Of a DNA stretch of 64,000 nucleotides, positions 1-12,000 are shown one piece after another. The stretch is from positions 33,188,841-33,252,840 of the forward strand of contig CM040743.1 of NCBI GenBank assembly GCA_022829145.1, written 5' to 3'. This stretch comes from Albula goreensis. Lineage: Eukaryota; Chordata; Actinopteri; Albuliformes; Albulidae. Made by a program: the position numbers and the translations under genes. The notes beneath the pieces were generated by a model. That model searched no databases. It saw nothing but the letters and a program-made list of their open reading frames with translations, and was not told where the DNA came from. The first letter of the stretch is position 1. Each line of letters starts with the position of its first letter.

Positions 1-3000
1 TCACTAACCACAAACTGTTTGGTGACGCTGGGCACCACTACCCTGTCCTGCCAGCAGAGGTCCTCGTGACCCTACAGCTGCTTTTAACTTTCAGTCTATT
101 CCAATGTGTTTTAAGATTTTGTCATTCTTCATGAGAAAAAATGTGTTTTAATACATCACAAATGATCATATTAAGTAAAATTTTAAATGAATTTTCTTTG
201 TAAAATTAATCTGTGTTGCAGCTCTTGAAGAAAGGGACAGTGTTTACAGTTTATTTTTGTATCATTTATTTGTTTTCACTTCAAAGAGGGGCCAACAGAA
301 CATAAAATCTGCACTAAATCATGATATACATGATATGTATTGCAAGTATGAATTTATAAATATCAAGTGACAACTGTCTGTTAAGATACTATAATAACAC
401 ACTGCACTATATTACATAAAAGAGAGAAGTTAATTAGTCCTGACTAGTTAAATGGATGTTGTTCTCAAAATTGTGAGATAAAGCATGTATTTATTTTTGT
501 AAAAATGTCTAATCTGGTTAATGTCCTTCTTTTTTTACAGATACTTTCTGCAGTGTATTTGATGATTACTAGTTGAATCTCTGTGCTTTAGTATTCAGTA
601 AGGGTCTAATTCAGACCTGCGCACATTTTTTCCGCGTAATTAATCATTTCGAGAGTTGGAGATTTTCGCAGAAAATGCATTTAAGAGCAGAGTCTGAATT
701 CTGCCCTATGTGTGTGGTTGATCAGTATGCGCCATTCTTTGCTGATCTGGCATTATTAAATTATTTTAAAAATATTTCCCATTTGTTGGTGCACTTCATG
801 TCATGACGGGTCATTTTACGTCGTACACATTGAATTATTACCTTTGTTTTAAAAAGAATTTGCCCAAGTTTGTTCAGTTCTTGTTGAAAGTACAACGGCG
901 CTTTAATTAAGCACTGAACTGAAGTAAAGGAACAGTGAGTGTAGTGTTCAGACTAAGATTTTCACATTTTGTCTGTCAGAGCATTTAATCAGGCGCCCAT
1001 TTCTTTCGTTAAGTAAACAGAATATATTGAAGTATTTGTGAACAGCTTCAACAGACAGAGTAGTAGCTTCAAGAGTCTTATGTTTTATTTTTAATATAAT
1101 ATTGGTATAACTACATAATTCATGGACTTTGAACAGAGAATTCGTTAGATTGATAATGTGTAAGCAATGGAGCTTATGTGAATACTTTTTTTGGTTGGTT
1201 ACAATTATGTTGGAGGGTATTTTGCGCATTTTGTCCTCTTGCTAAATGACAAGAAGACATTTTAAAAAGGTTTACGATTAAAATGCAAATACGAAACTGA
1301 AAATGTTTGTTTGATGTGACAGATGAAGATCAAGGGTATTTTCCATTTGCAAGCCTACATCTGAGACACGAAGCACATGAACATTTGGAAACTTCTCGCT
1401 ACTTGCTCAGACCAACCTGACCACAGATAGCATCGTTAATAGGGACGGAAAGCACGCTGCAACTACTGATGAAACCACAATCAAAGTGCGGTTAAACTGC
1501 TCCGTGTCGTTTTTCAGCAAGCGAGAGAGCATACAAACCCATTAACCATGTTTAATGCCAGAGCAATTTAACCCCTCAGATTCTGTTTTTGCAAATGTTG
1601 TGCACCACGCATTAAACTTTGTTTTCACATGAAATGCCTGGCTGTATGACCAAAACGCATTTGCTTTAAGACTAAATTCCAATTAGTCGTTCGCCCCGGG
1701 AAATGTTCATTTTGAAATTATGAATTAAATGATATCTAGAAAGAGAGACGAAGAAGCAGAGGTGTAGTTCTGTTTATAAAATAAACGTTAAAACCAAACT
1801 TGTAGAGTAATAAACAGAATGTGATCAAAGAAGCAAAGACTATGATTTTTCGTTCCGGCTGGACATAATAGTTTAACTGGAAATATTTGGAAAGCAACAT
1901 TGCTTTCATAGTAAGAGGTAATATGTGAGTTAACATGCGTAACTGTATTCTAAACAAAACAAACACAAATCTAGACAAGATTGAATGATCAATCGTTTTG
2001 CATCGCAATAATGTGATATTGGCAAGTACGCATTAAACATTAGCTAGGAAAATTCTTGTATTACACTCCTGTTTGAGTATAATTTCTCCTTGTCCGTACT
2101 GCTATCTAAACACATTACGTGAAAAATGATACAAATAAAATCCTCGGACATAATTTACATACAGTGGGACTATTTTATTAAGCTTTAGAAAACACACATA
2201 TCCTATCAGTACACTTTGCTGCCTGCTATGAAAATACGAAACTGAAGCCAGTGTAATTCAAACATAAAATAGATAAACATACAATTCATATATTTACCAT
2301 CTGAAATTTTAAAAAATACATTCATGCTGAAGCTCATACCGTGAACAGATAAAAAAGACGAACATTTCATCGTAAAACAGACATAATCTAACTGAAATAA
2401 TTTGCAGCGAGAGAACATTCAGGCTATACAATTGAAAATGCACAGCTCTTGAGTATAAATGCATTTCTCACTGATTGCAAACATGAAATATTCTAATCTA
2501 GATAATCTAAACAGTTGGATCAAAACTAACATCTATCAGCGGTCATTAAAATAAAAGCATCTGATTACGACTGTAGACAAAAATGTGTAAATAGTCAGCC
2601 GTTTGACAGCAGAGTAATGTACGATTGTTTTAGGTCCCGCAATCATAACCCATTTAATCAAAGATTTTCACATGCCTCAAGCTAATAGTTATTTTTCCCA
2701 CTTCCTGTTACCGATTTCATTTTCCAAAAAATTTCTTACAAATTACCACATAACGGTTTAAAAACTGCAGGACATAGGCAAGTATGTGGATCCATAATTT
2801 CCCACGTATATGATATATGCTTCAAATGGATACAGAATTAAGTTAAATATGATACATGTTTAAAACAAGCCAACGAACAGCTGGCGAGCAGTCATTAAAT
2901 CAACACATCACGAGATTTATACATATGTAGGCTGTGGCAAATTACTGGAAAATGATCGGCAAAACCTCAGGAATATACAAACATATATATGCATAATTGA

Positions 3001-3173
3001 ATACACAACTTACATTTTGTGAACAGACGATACATAACTTCGGTTTCATGTTTAAAACAAACCAACGAACAGCTGGTTTAAATCAACATATGATGAGATT
3101 AAAAATAGGTAAACTACTCTTTTTGTAGCAAATGACTGCAACTAATGACTTAAGAAGTGAAATGGTGGTGCAA
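1..3173. other. Region downstream of the TRG constant gene; 3'UTR plus AT-rich flank
   Basis: No gene could be identified here. The part next to position 3174 should be the 3' untranslated region of the C gene. The nearest minus-strand AATAAA is at 2174-2179, giving a 3'UTR of about 1 kb; this is a candidate only. A frame open from the left edge to about position 149 on the plus strand, and an overlapping minus-strand frame, could belong to an exon cut by the window edge, but neither resembles a family I recognise. The remainder is AT-rich with short chance frames. Confidence 0.4.
2174..2179 (-). terminator. Candidate polyadenylation signal of TRGC
   Basis: AATAAA on the minus strand, about 1 kb past the TRGC stop codon, and the first such hexamer I see downstream. 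No transcript evidence is available, so this is a candidate. Confidence 0.35.
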
Positions 3174-5873
3174 TTATCTTCTGGCTACAGGCATGCTGGG
3201 TTTGGACCTCTTGTAGGCGAGGAGGGATGCAACGCCAAAGTACGCCACACTCTTCAGTATCATCAACGTATAGGTCAGGTTCGCCAGATATAAGCTCCTG
3301 GTTAGCTCAAACGTACCTGGAAGTGAACAAACATGCATACATGTTAACCATTTATTTATCCGTCAAAACATCATGATTCATTTGCAACATTGTCTTTACA
3401 AAATTTTCATTGCTTTGACTTTTATATTTAAATGCGTCATTTGACAGCTCAGGAAATGAGTCAAACAGCAATAACTAGTCAAATCCTATTCTGCCATCAT
3501 TGAAAGCATCCTGATTTTTTTAAATAACCATTTGGTATGGAAGCACAACCAAACAATGAAGAAAATGTATGTGGACATATCATCACCATGACAACAAAAA
3601 TCACAGATTGTGAACTCTCTTCATGGGACTCTTTTGACACCCGTGGATGATATATATTGAGTGATTTCGGTCATCAAGGATCATTACCACCCAATCTTTC
3701 ACCCTTTCCCAAATCCAGCCTCCCAGCCGATGTTACACATCTTTAGGCAGGAAATAACATGTCCCAGCCACAGCTTTTCAGCCCGAGAAGTACAAAAACT
3801 GACTGCAAGCTCTCCGCACAGGCCTGCAACTAACTCTATTCATCCGTTGACTACACCGGCTTCGTCAAATCAATGGGCATGAGTATCTAAGCACTTATTG
3901 GGCAAAGAGCAGGGAGGGAGACACCCTGGACAGGTCACCAGTCCATCTTAAGTCCAGACAGACAAACGCTCACTCATACCTATAGGCAATTTGGCAAGTC
4001 CAGTCCGCCTAAACCTTCATGTCTTTGAACCATGGAAGGAAACCAGAGAACCCAGAGAAAGCCCGCATGGACAACATGTACATTCTACATAGACAGGGTC
4101 CACTCATGGAGGGAATGTAGGAAGCCACAATACTAATATTTAAGGCACTGTGTTATTCCACACATTTCCTCCATTCACACCCCATCTGTTTGCACTGATT
4201 TTGCTTGAAGGTGGTAAACAGAATTGAGCTCATATTTATCTGCTCATATCTCCTCGCTCCTATCTAAATAAATTCCACCATCCTGGCTGTACGTAAAAAT
4301 CAAATCAAAAACTAAAAGCAAATCTGATCAAACAATAGTAGGTCCAGCAATAACCGTTTAGAGTGACTTGGGATAAGCATAGACTTACAATGCTATTTAA
4401 CCTGCTTACCACAACTCATCTTGTGAATTTACTCAATTTAGCTATTTTAGATGTTAAATTAACAAATTGAAAGAATTGCGACACAGAAGATGAAGCTATA
4501 AAACTCCACTGACAAAAACCAACAATAAACCATACTGTTTCTTTGATTTTTCAAGCTGAAAGGGTAAAAACACCCAAAATCAACACCAAAAAATCTCAAA
4601 ATCAACCCTGCACACCACTTTTCAGCATATTTTGAAATGTGCATTTCAGCAGTTAATGTGAAAATAAATTTGAAAAAAGAAAAGTGTAGTCTAACCATCA
4701 ATGCTCTCTGCGACATCAGTTTCTTCTGCGGCACTACCATCTGTCTTTGGTGGACAAGTTGCCTTCGGCTCTCTTGGCTTATTTTCCACTGTCGAAGAAA
4801 GAAAAAGAATGATTACAAATTAATGACTGTCTATTGAATTAACTAATGTCATGTTATCTACATCTTATTCTCAAACTGACATGGGGAGACCACAGCTAGC
4901 TGACTACAGGAGTAGGATGTCACAGTGCTTTTAACGGCCACACAGATGAATGCTGTAACACGAATCCATTCAAATCCTCATGAATTTGTTTGATACTCTT
5001 GTTTCAAACACCCCGAAATGGTAAATTCATGCTCTAGCGTACACATGCGGAACTATTTTTTTTTGTTGAAAAACTAGTTTGTATCAAAGGGTGAATTCTA
5101 AATTGTGGCCAGCAGTTTTAAGAATGATTAGATTAGCATCATAGAGACAGGTGTTTCAACTATTTTAAAAATGATTTTTCCTTTCTAGGATTTAAAAAGT
5201 GTTTTTTAAAACTGCAGTGCTTTCATGTATGTAGCCAATTCAAAAATACAGGGTCACCCGACCCTGTACCTTGTGACAATGCACCCCTCAGTTTGGGTAA
5301 ATTGTGACAGTTTGTCAGGGTGTCTTTCTTAGCCAATAACATTTTAATTGAAGGCCTTCCAATAATAAATGAGATACCAATTTGTTTCCAGGACTTTGAG
5401 CCTTCTATGGATTTTGAAAATAATCTTGTCAGGTATGTTATTTCTGAGAAATCTACTTGAGAACCAAGCAGCCTTAGTCTCCCATGATATTGATTGCCAC
5501 CCTTCTGTGTTCAGTATGCAGTCCCATCTTTTAATGTTTTCTGAAAAAACATGGAAAGACTTACCAGATGGGGTTGATATCCTTTGAGGTTTGCCCTCTG
5601 AATCAGCCTCATGGGCCACCGTACATTTAAACTTATTTGTTTGTTCAGTCCTTATCAATATACTGGTGATGTGGGTAATTTCGCTTTTTTCATTGGTTGA
5701 TGTCTGTGTCAGAGCATATTTTGTCACATCTTCTCCATTATTAGTTTCCCAACGGAATTTGACAACATCTGGAAACATTTCCTTGGCGATGCACAGGAAG
5801 GCTGTCTTTCCATCTACTGGACTTGAAGGTGGATAAGCAATAACTTCTGGGGCCTTTGCTTGTTTTGGTGTTT
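3174..5873 (-). CDS. TRGC: T-cell receptor gamma constant region (three exons)
   Basis: This is the only constant gene in the window, encoding the membrane-proximal part of the gamma chain of the gamma-delta T-cell receptor. Exon 1 (5565-5873) is an Ig C1-set domain with Cys28, Trp42 and Cys84, and MFPDVVKFRWE resembles the mammalian gamma FFPDVIK.HW motif. Exon 2 (4696-4788) encodes a 30-residue hinge with one Cys (ATCPPK), the likely interchain disulfide to the delta chain. Exon 3 (3174-3316) encodes a potential N-glycosylation site (NLT), a transmembrane helix containing Lys (LMILKSVAYFGVASLL), a short tail ending in VARR and the TAA stop. All junctions are phase 1 and fit the J donors. 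About 181 residues follow the J. The exon 2 donor (GTTAGA) is weak. TRG rather than TRA, TRB or TRD is supported by the J and V sequences and by the amph neighbour. Confidence 0.93.
3880..4135. repeat. Dispersed fish repeat fragment
   Basis: The order of motifs (GACACCCTGGACAGGTCACC, CACTCATACCTATAGGCAAT, CATGTCTTTGAACCATGG, AACCAGAGAACCC) matches a very common interspersed repeat of fish genomes. Its class is not certain to me. It sits in the intron between C exons 2 and 3. Confidence 0.6.
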
Positions 5874-7022
5874 CTGTGAAAAAAACACATATCACATTAA
5901 TAGACCATTCTTTTATCAACCATGATAAATGCATACATATATACATGCAGTTAATCAATTAATGATGATCTAGCCATGTACTTTTCCGGTACAACTTGAA
6001 TGAATAATGCAAATGTGGTTTAAGTTTTATACAATGAGAATATGTTGTAGTTAAAATGTAAAAATTAGACTAATTTTGTGTTAGTTGTTCTTCCATATGA
6101 AGACTGTTTAAATTGAAGCATTTGGCAAAACATTTGTGATTATAAATCATATGTTTCTGAACTTTCTATTAAGCCTATGTCTAAGAGGTGTCAGTAGATT
6201 TAGACTATTGTCAAACAGCCTACAGCTTATTCAGAGGTACGTCGGCTACATAACATAGCTATATTTTTGAATAATGAATGTTTAAAACTTTTTTAGAAGA
6301 ACATTTCAATATATCTGAAATACGAAATGAAGTAACAGAGTAGAAAGCTTGACATGCACACGCCTGAATGTAGGCTCGTTAAATACGTGTTCATTGAAGC
6401 TAACTTTGAGCAATGTGTTTCAAATTAAACTAAACCACCCATCAACTACCTTGTTGTTTGGGAAAAATGCATTTTTCCAATATAAGGGACATACCCCACT
6501 TTGCTACCCCAAAATAACAAAACTTTACAGTAGGCTATATAACACAGTGCCTGCTGATAAAACGATATGTAAACATGAAATAAAAACTCTTCTTTGCACT
6601 CCGATTTGGGTGGCACTGTTTAACCCGACCTCGGTTTCCACACACGCTCAATCAAATGAAAATGAGAAATATAAAAGTTATGAGGAAGGCTTCTGTTCAC
6701 TCAGCCTATTTAGACTTAGCAAAAGGAGACTCAGTCATGGTTTTAAAAAGCATTTTATAACTGCTTTTACAGTTATAAAATGGCTCAATAAGGTTAACGC
6801 CAATACATTTCAGGATGAGTACAAGGGGACATACATGGAAAATGGTTAAGAGTAAGTTCCCCACAGGAGTAAGGGGTATTATTTTACCAAAGTGTTATCA
6901 ATACACAGAATAGGTTACCAGGTCAGGTAGTTGAGTTGAGGCAGTATTTGATAGACTTCAACTGAAATAGCAAGCTTAGTTTAAGATATTTTCAGTCTAT
7001 AAAAACGGGGTAAATCCCTTAC
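5874..7022. other. J-C intron
   Basis: The stretch between the first C exon and the last J segment. No further J motif (FGxG with a donor and RSS) is seen. A 166-codon plus-strand frame lies at 6349-6849, but it shows no domain and is antisense to the locus, so I do not call it a gene. In mammals and other species J-C introns often hold enhancers; nothing here identifies one. Confidence 0.5.
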
Positions 7023-7069
7023 CTGTTACAACAAGTTTGGTGCCAGAACCAAATGCTTTAATCCATCCC
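7023..7069 (-). CDS. TRGJ: TRG joining segment J12 (closest to C)
   Basis: The segment encodes GWIKAFGSGTKLVVT and then a phase-1 donor (G|gtaagg). The RSS follows on the plus strand: heptamer CACAGTG at 7070-7076, a 12-bp spacer, and a poor nonamer GCAAAAAGT at 7089-7097. This is the only J with a fully consensus heptamer, but its nonamer is among the weakest. It lies about 1.15 kb upstream of the first C exon. Confidence 0.88.
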
Positions 7070-7876
7070 CACAGTGTAACAACATAACGCAAAAAGTACT
7101 TGCATTCACTCGTAATTATCATAACATAGTTGCACTGTATGAGACCGTCAAAAATATAGCATTAGATAACAGATAAACCCTCAAGGAATCAGATTATGAT
7201 ATATTATAACTTGTTTATTTTGTGTTCAGAAGTAATACGTAACAAATACGATATTTAAAACGTAACGCTCTATTTCATTGCACTTTGTTGAATTCCCCCT
7301 TTTTTCTCAAATTAGGGCTATTAGGTTAAGTGGCTGTAGGCTACCAGGTGGCTACACTACCATGCAAAACATTTAACTTCAACAATCCATCATAAATGGC
7401 GGTGTCCATAGACATCTCCGTGCAAAGCCGAAACACACATGTATTTCTCCTCGAGTACAACAACATTTCAGCTATTATTGAAATTAAATTTCTTTTTGTC
7501 TTGTTTTCCAGAAAGCACAGCACCCAAAGAATCTGTACTTATTGAAAGAGCGCATTCGCTACTTTGAATAACATAAAATTGATCCTTCGTGTAACGATTT
7601 CGCCTGCTTATATCAGCTGATTCTTATCCACAAATTTTTGACAGATGCAGCGATCGTACACAACGACCAAAATTAATTCAAAAACAAAGTTTAATTCTGA
7701 CTGTTATTAATACTTGTTATTTCTAGCTCTCTGGATCTCTGCGCACAAGATAAACACGTGTATTTGAAAATGCTTTACATTTTATTTACTGAATTAATGA
7801 CTTTTTCCCCCAAATAGTTGTAGGGCGGGTATGTAACCTAGTCTTAAAACTAATATATGAGGCATAGCCGACTTAC

Positions 7877-7934
7877 CGGTGACAATAAGCTTTGTACCAG
7901 ATCCAAATAATTTATAATATTCTCCACTGCTATC
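7877..7934 (-). CDS. TRGJ: TRG joining segment J11
   Basis: The segment encodes DSSGEYYKLF then GSGTKLIVT with donor G|gtaagt. The nonamer ACAAAAACA (7954-7962) and 12-bp spacer are good, but the heptamer (7935-7941) reads CACGGCC, matching the consensus only at CAC and one further base. Use in recombination may therefore be reduced. It resembles J9 closely, indicating duplication of a J pair. Confidence 0.85.
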
Positions 7935-8154
7935 CACGGCCGTCATGAGCCTTACAAAAACAACTGGATTTATCAAACTGATAAACCCACTTACCCCTGT
8001 CGCATTAAAATGACAATTACTATAATTCTAATGCGATAAGGCATAATATTTTGGTAATACTTATAGCCTAATTCTGGGGTATAATTTTTAAACTGGGTAA
8101 AATACGATAACGTTGTATATTTCTATATTTAGAGATTAAGTAATATCTACTTAC

Positions 8155-8203
8155 CAGTGACAATAAGTTTGGTGCCAGACCCAAAATGTTTAACTATCCC
8201 ACC
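8155..8203 (-). CDS. TRGJ: TRG joining segment J10
   Basis: The segment encodes GGIVKHFGSGTKLIVT with a phase-1 donor G|gtaagt. The RSS has heptamer CACAGTT at 8204-8210, a 12-bp spacer and nonamer ACAAAAACA at 8223-8231. It pairs with J11 in a unit that resembles J8 plus J9. Confidence 0.88.
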
Positions 8204-8695
8204 CACAGTTATAAGGAGCTTTACAAAAACAGCTATCTTAACCATAAACCGGGCTATGGCATTTATGCCCCAGTTTAAACAACCAATGCACGGACTATGA
8301 TAACCCGACATGTACGAATTAAATTCAGATTTTATGTTTAGTTAGTTAAGTAAAGCTTAATTTCGCTTGCAACTGCCACAGAATTCTGCTTCATCGTTTC
8401 CTCTCATAAGAGACACAATATAGTGAGCCTACAATATGCATTATACGTAATTATGTATCTGTATACCCTACATCACATTTGTTAACTCCACAAAACAGTC
8501 CAAACAGAATTTGTGTCTACTTGTCTCAATCGATTGTTAATGTTAAACTTCAGTTTTCGAACCGCATACGATTTCGTGTACTCAGCAAAGTGTACTTACC
8601 GCCAATTCTATGGTACGAACATTTCACATAAATTTACAGAACTATTAAATAACAATATTGTTCTTTAACGTACACAAGAGACACAACCGACTTAC

Positions 8696-8753
8696 CGGTA
8701 ACAACAAGTTTTGTACCAGATCCAAACGCTTTATAAACTGCTCCACTGCTATC
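8696..8753 (-). CDS. TRGJ: TRG joining segment J9
   Basis: The segment encodes DSSGAVYKAF then GSGTKLVVT with donor G|gtaagt. The RSS has heptamer CACGGTA at 8754-8760, a 12-bp spacer and nonamer ACAAAAACA at 8773-8781. It shares its coding start (DSSG) and heptamer type with J11. Confidence 0.88.
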
Positions 8754-8946
8754 CACGGTATTCATTAGCTTTACAAAAACAACACTTGCCTTTTTTCCGT
8801 ATCGAAAATAACAACAACCATAAAAATTATACGATATGACATGACTTTACTCACCGTCTAATTCTGCATTGGGGTTTCGAAAATGTGGGTAAAACAAGAT
8901 AACATTGTTTCTTCCTGTATTTCGATACTAAATAACGTTTACTTAC

Positions 8947-9002
8947 CAGTGACGATAAGTCTGGTACCAGATCCAAACATTTTAACCAAATAACTGTCTA
9001 CC
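8947..9002 (-). CDS. TRGJ: TRG joining segment J8
   Basis: The segment encodes VDSYLVKMFGSGTRLIVT with a phase-1 donor. The RSS has heptamer CACAGCT at 9003-9009, spacer AAAAGGAGCTTT and a canonical nonamer ACAAAAACC at 9022-9030. The spacer is nearly identical to that of J10, marking the two as duplicates. Confidence 0.88.
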
Positions 9003-9480
9003 CACAGCTAAAAGGAGCTTTACAAAAACCTTAACCAAACAAACATCTGTTTCTTTTCTCCCACTTTAAATCAGGAAGAATGCAATTACTATCAAAACAA
9101 AGCATGACTGAATAAAATTCGTATTTTTGTGTTTTGATCAGACGTACTACGAGCTCAGTCATTTTTATCAAGGTCAGGTCAAGGCGATGTTGTCCAAATT
9201 GTGCAATGAGACGAGTCAACAATATGCATTATTATTAATTATTGAACATAGGTCCACAAATTTCGAAGACATGGTAGCAGAAGGGTACAGATGACATCGT
9301 CAACTTTCTGATACCCTAAAACCAAATTTAAATCAATTTGTCTTACTTACCTTAATCCAGAACCACATGTAGCCATGTTTCGTGTACCATATATAGACAC
9401 TTGCTGAAAACTGTATGATAATAACAGTTTACAAGAAAGTCCTAGAATATTTGAAATTAGGATCTTTTAAACCGACTTAC

Positions 9481-9532
9481 CAGTGACAATAAGTTTTGTA
9501 CCAGATCCAAATAATTTAGCTCCACTGCCATC
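9481..9532 (-). CDS. TRGJ: TRG joining segment J7
   Basis: The segment encodes DGSGAKLFGSGTKLIVT with donor G|gtaagt. The RSS has heptamer CACGGTA at 9533-9539, a 12-bp spacer and nonamer ACAAAAACA at 9552-9560. It belongs to the same J type as J9 and J11. Confidence 0.88.
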
Positions 9533-9792
9533 CACGGTAGTTATGGTCTTTACAAAAACAACAGAATGTATCGAACAGATAAGGCCACTTACCTTTGCCG
9601 CATGTAAAGTGACAAGAACCACTGTAATAACGTAGCATGGCATGTTTGGAGAAGCTTATTTGACTGAAATTGGGGCAGATTTTCGACAAGTGCTTGAAAG
9701 CAACGGCTGGCGACAGAAATTGAACGAACTGTACAGGACAGCCAAAATATAATTTTCACCATTTTTTTAATCAAATGAACTTCATAACTTAC

Positions 9793-9851
9793 CCGTTACA
9801 ATGAGTTTAGTTCCAGATCCAAATACTTTATAATAGTAAGAGCCAGCATCA
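9793..9851 (-). CDS. TRGJ: TRG joining segment J6
   Basis: The segment encodes DAGSYYYKVF then GSGTKLIVT with donor G|gtaagt. The RSS has heptamer CACAGTC at 9852-9858, spacer AGAAATGCGCAT and nonamer GCAAAAACT at 9871-9879. It forms a third J type with J3 and J4 (DAG or DDS followed by a Tyr-rich start and YKVF). Confidence 0.87.
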
Positions 9852-10144
9852 CACAGTCAGAAATGCGCATGCAAAAACTTAATTTCATAATTACCCCAAA
9901 ATTAACGAGAGCGTCTCTCACAAAAGGCAGGACCCTCATACATTTTTCCTCATGTTTAAACAAATGGCCGCATGTATTGAATATAAAGGTACAGTATAAA
10001 GACTAATAACGGTCGAATTCATTCATTTCATTACTCAGCCACTTACCTTGATTGCATTTAAGTAATATATTGATTTAATAACCATAATAATGCAAAGTTG
10101 AAAGGGCAGAGGGTAAAATCAGATAACATCGTGTTTCTACTTAC

Positions 10145-10201
10145 CAGTGACAATAAGTTTTGTTCCAGATCCAAAATATTTAATCCAATCACCCTGATTC
10201 C
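10145..10201 (-). CDS. TRGJ: TRG joining segment J5
   Basis: The segment encodes NQGDWIKYFGSGTKLIVT with donor G|gtaagt. The RSS has heptamer CACAGCT at 10202-10208, a 12-bp spacer and nonamer ACAAAAACA at 10221-10229. It resembles J8 and J10. Confidence 0.88.
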
Positions 10202-10734
10202 CACAGCTATTAGAACCATGACAAAAACAGCAACCTTAACCGAACACACCCACATCGTTCATGTCAGACTTTAAATTAGGAAGAATATACTGACTATCTG
10301 AAGCCAGCATATAGGAATTAAATTCAGGTTTTTTTATATTCATCTCGCTAGGTTTCATTTTGCAAGCATGGAACTACCACTGAACCACAATTTTAGAACC
10401 ATATTTAATCTCGTGTACCCAATTGATACATACGTACTGAGTAATTCTATGGTCATAACATTCTATAACGTTACAAGATAAGTAACACAATAACACAATA
10501 AGTACACAAATGCTCTTCTGCCTGAAAAACAAAACCGAACTTTGATTATATGTCTTTATTATTTAATTGCCTTACTAATATTGTTAATAGTTTCATTATT
10601 TTGTGTTTGATACCATATGGACGGCATCAAGATTTCACAGATAAGATTTGATATACATCACCCATTTGGCCCAAACGTCTCTTATGCCTCTCTGTTTCTT
10701 ATCCCTGGATATTCAGTTCATTTTAATCACGTAC

Positions 10735-10793
10735 CTGTTACAATGAGTTTAGTTCCAGATCCAAACACTTTATAGTAGTTGTAGCTGTCATCA
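10735..10793 (-). CDS. TRGJ: TRG joining segment J4
   Basis: The segment encodes DDSYNYYKVF then GSGTKLIVT with a donor (G|gtacgt). The RSS is degenerate: heptamer CACAACC at 10794-10800 and nonamer ACAATAACC at 10813-10821, with a 12-bp spacer. The coding part is intact. Confidence 0.84.
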
Positions 10794-11127
10794 CACAACC
10801 AGAATCACCTATACAATAACCCAGTCCCCAAAACAACCTCAACACGTACATCTGGTTTCTCTTAAAAGGTAGGGCCCATATTTTTTTTCAAAGTCAATAT
10901 AAATCAATGATGCGATCCTGATGAACATAAACATGAATAAGGCTGCTGTTTTTATAAATTTTGACATAATTTCCAAACAGTATTGTCCAAAGCAAGAATA
11001 TGGTGAGCGTTAAATATGCATTATTGATTACATGCTATTGGTCCACATTGCGATGGCCAAGGCAGAAGGTGGTAACTGAAATTAAATTTTATAGGACAGT
11101 CAAAAATCAATGTTCTTCATTACTTAC

Positions 11128-11183
11128 CTGTTACAATGAGTTTAGTTCCCGATCCAAACACTTTATATCTATAGCCAGCATCA
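11128..11183 (-). CDS. TRGJ: TRG joining segment J3
   Basis: The segment encodes DAGYRYKVFGSGTKLIVT with donor G|gtaagt. The RSS has heptamer CACAGCC at 11184-11190, a 12-bp spacer and a weak nonamer GCATTAACT at 11203-11211. It is a close relative of J6. Confidence 0.85.
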
Positions 11184-11725
11184 CACAGCCAGAAAGACGC
11201 ATGCATTAACTCAATTTCATACTTAACCCAACCCAACTTTCTCAGTAAGTAACCTCAAGCTTTCCGTGGCCTATTACATAAAGATACGAAGGACGAATGA
11301 CATTCTGATTGATTAATTTAATGAAAGTCGACTAATTCATCTGGTGGATCGGATTGATCATTAATCGAAGCGCCATAATTATGAGCCATTTTGACGTACG
11401 AAATAGAACTTACTTGTATAACGTTCATGAAATGTACTTCTAAAAGGTACAGCTTTCCCACAAAAATATAAAAATAACTTCGTTCCGAATGTTGCCACTG
11501 CATGAGCTTTTCCAGTTAGAGGTTACCACTCGATTCTGTATCTTTAATCTGCAATATTGATCTGCAATATTACAATTCAATAGAAAGTGTCCTCTTGTGT
11601 TTATTTTATCAATTTGAACTCTGGTATACTGCACCATGCTACTGCCTCAGAAATGGGGCAAAATAAATGTTAAATAAGAACTGACGACCACTGAAAAATC
11701 GCTGTTCAAGGCAAACAGATCATAC

Positions 11726-11771
11726 CTGTTACGATAAGTTTCGTTCCAGTTCCAAATACCTTCACGTCGCC
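11726..11771 (-). CDS. TRGJ: TRG joining segment J2
   Basis: The segment encodes GDVKVFGTGTKLIVT, the only J with FGTG instead of FGSG. The donor is G|gtatga. The RSS has heptamer CACTGTT at 11772-11778, a 12-bp spacer and nonamer GCAAAAACA at 11791-11799. Confidence 0.86.
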
Positions 11772-11953
11772 CACTGTTGTCCACGCCATTGCAAAAACAT
11801 CTACTCTACTAAATTAATCAATATATCATTGCTACAACACGAGGCTGTGAGTGACATTGACATTTTCTCGGAGTCTCTATCATGATATCAGTCAAAATCT
11901 AGGTTCTAGGTTGTCAGAAATGGAAAGATAGCAAATCTTTCTTTATGGCGTAC

Positions 11954-12000
11954 CTGTAACGATGAGTTTAGTCCCGGATCCAAACACCTTGCCGTAGCCC
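11954..12000 (-). CDS. TRGJ: TRG joining segment J1 (closest to the V cluster)
   Basis: The segment encodes GYGKVFGSGTKLIVT with donor G|gtacgc. The RSS has heptamer CACGGCA at 12001-12007, spacer GTATACGCATGA and nonamer ACAAAAACT at 12020-12028. It is the first J met when reading from the V genes. Confidence 0.87.

Noticed and set aside
6349..6849. A 166-codon plus-strand open frame between TRGC exon 1 and J12
   Set aside because: It has no recognisable domain, lies antisense in the J-C intron of the locus, and has a composition typical of AT-rich noncoding DNA.
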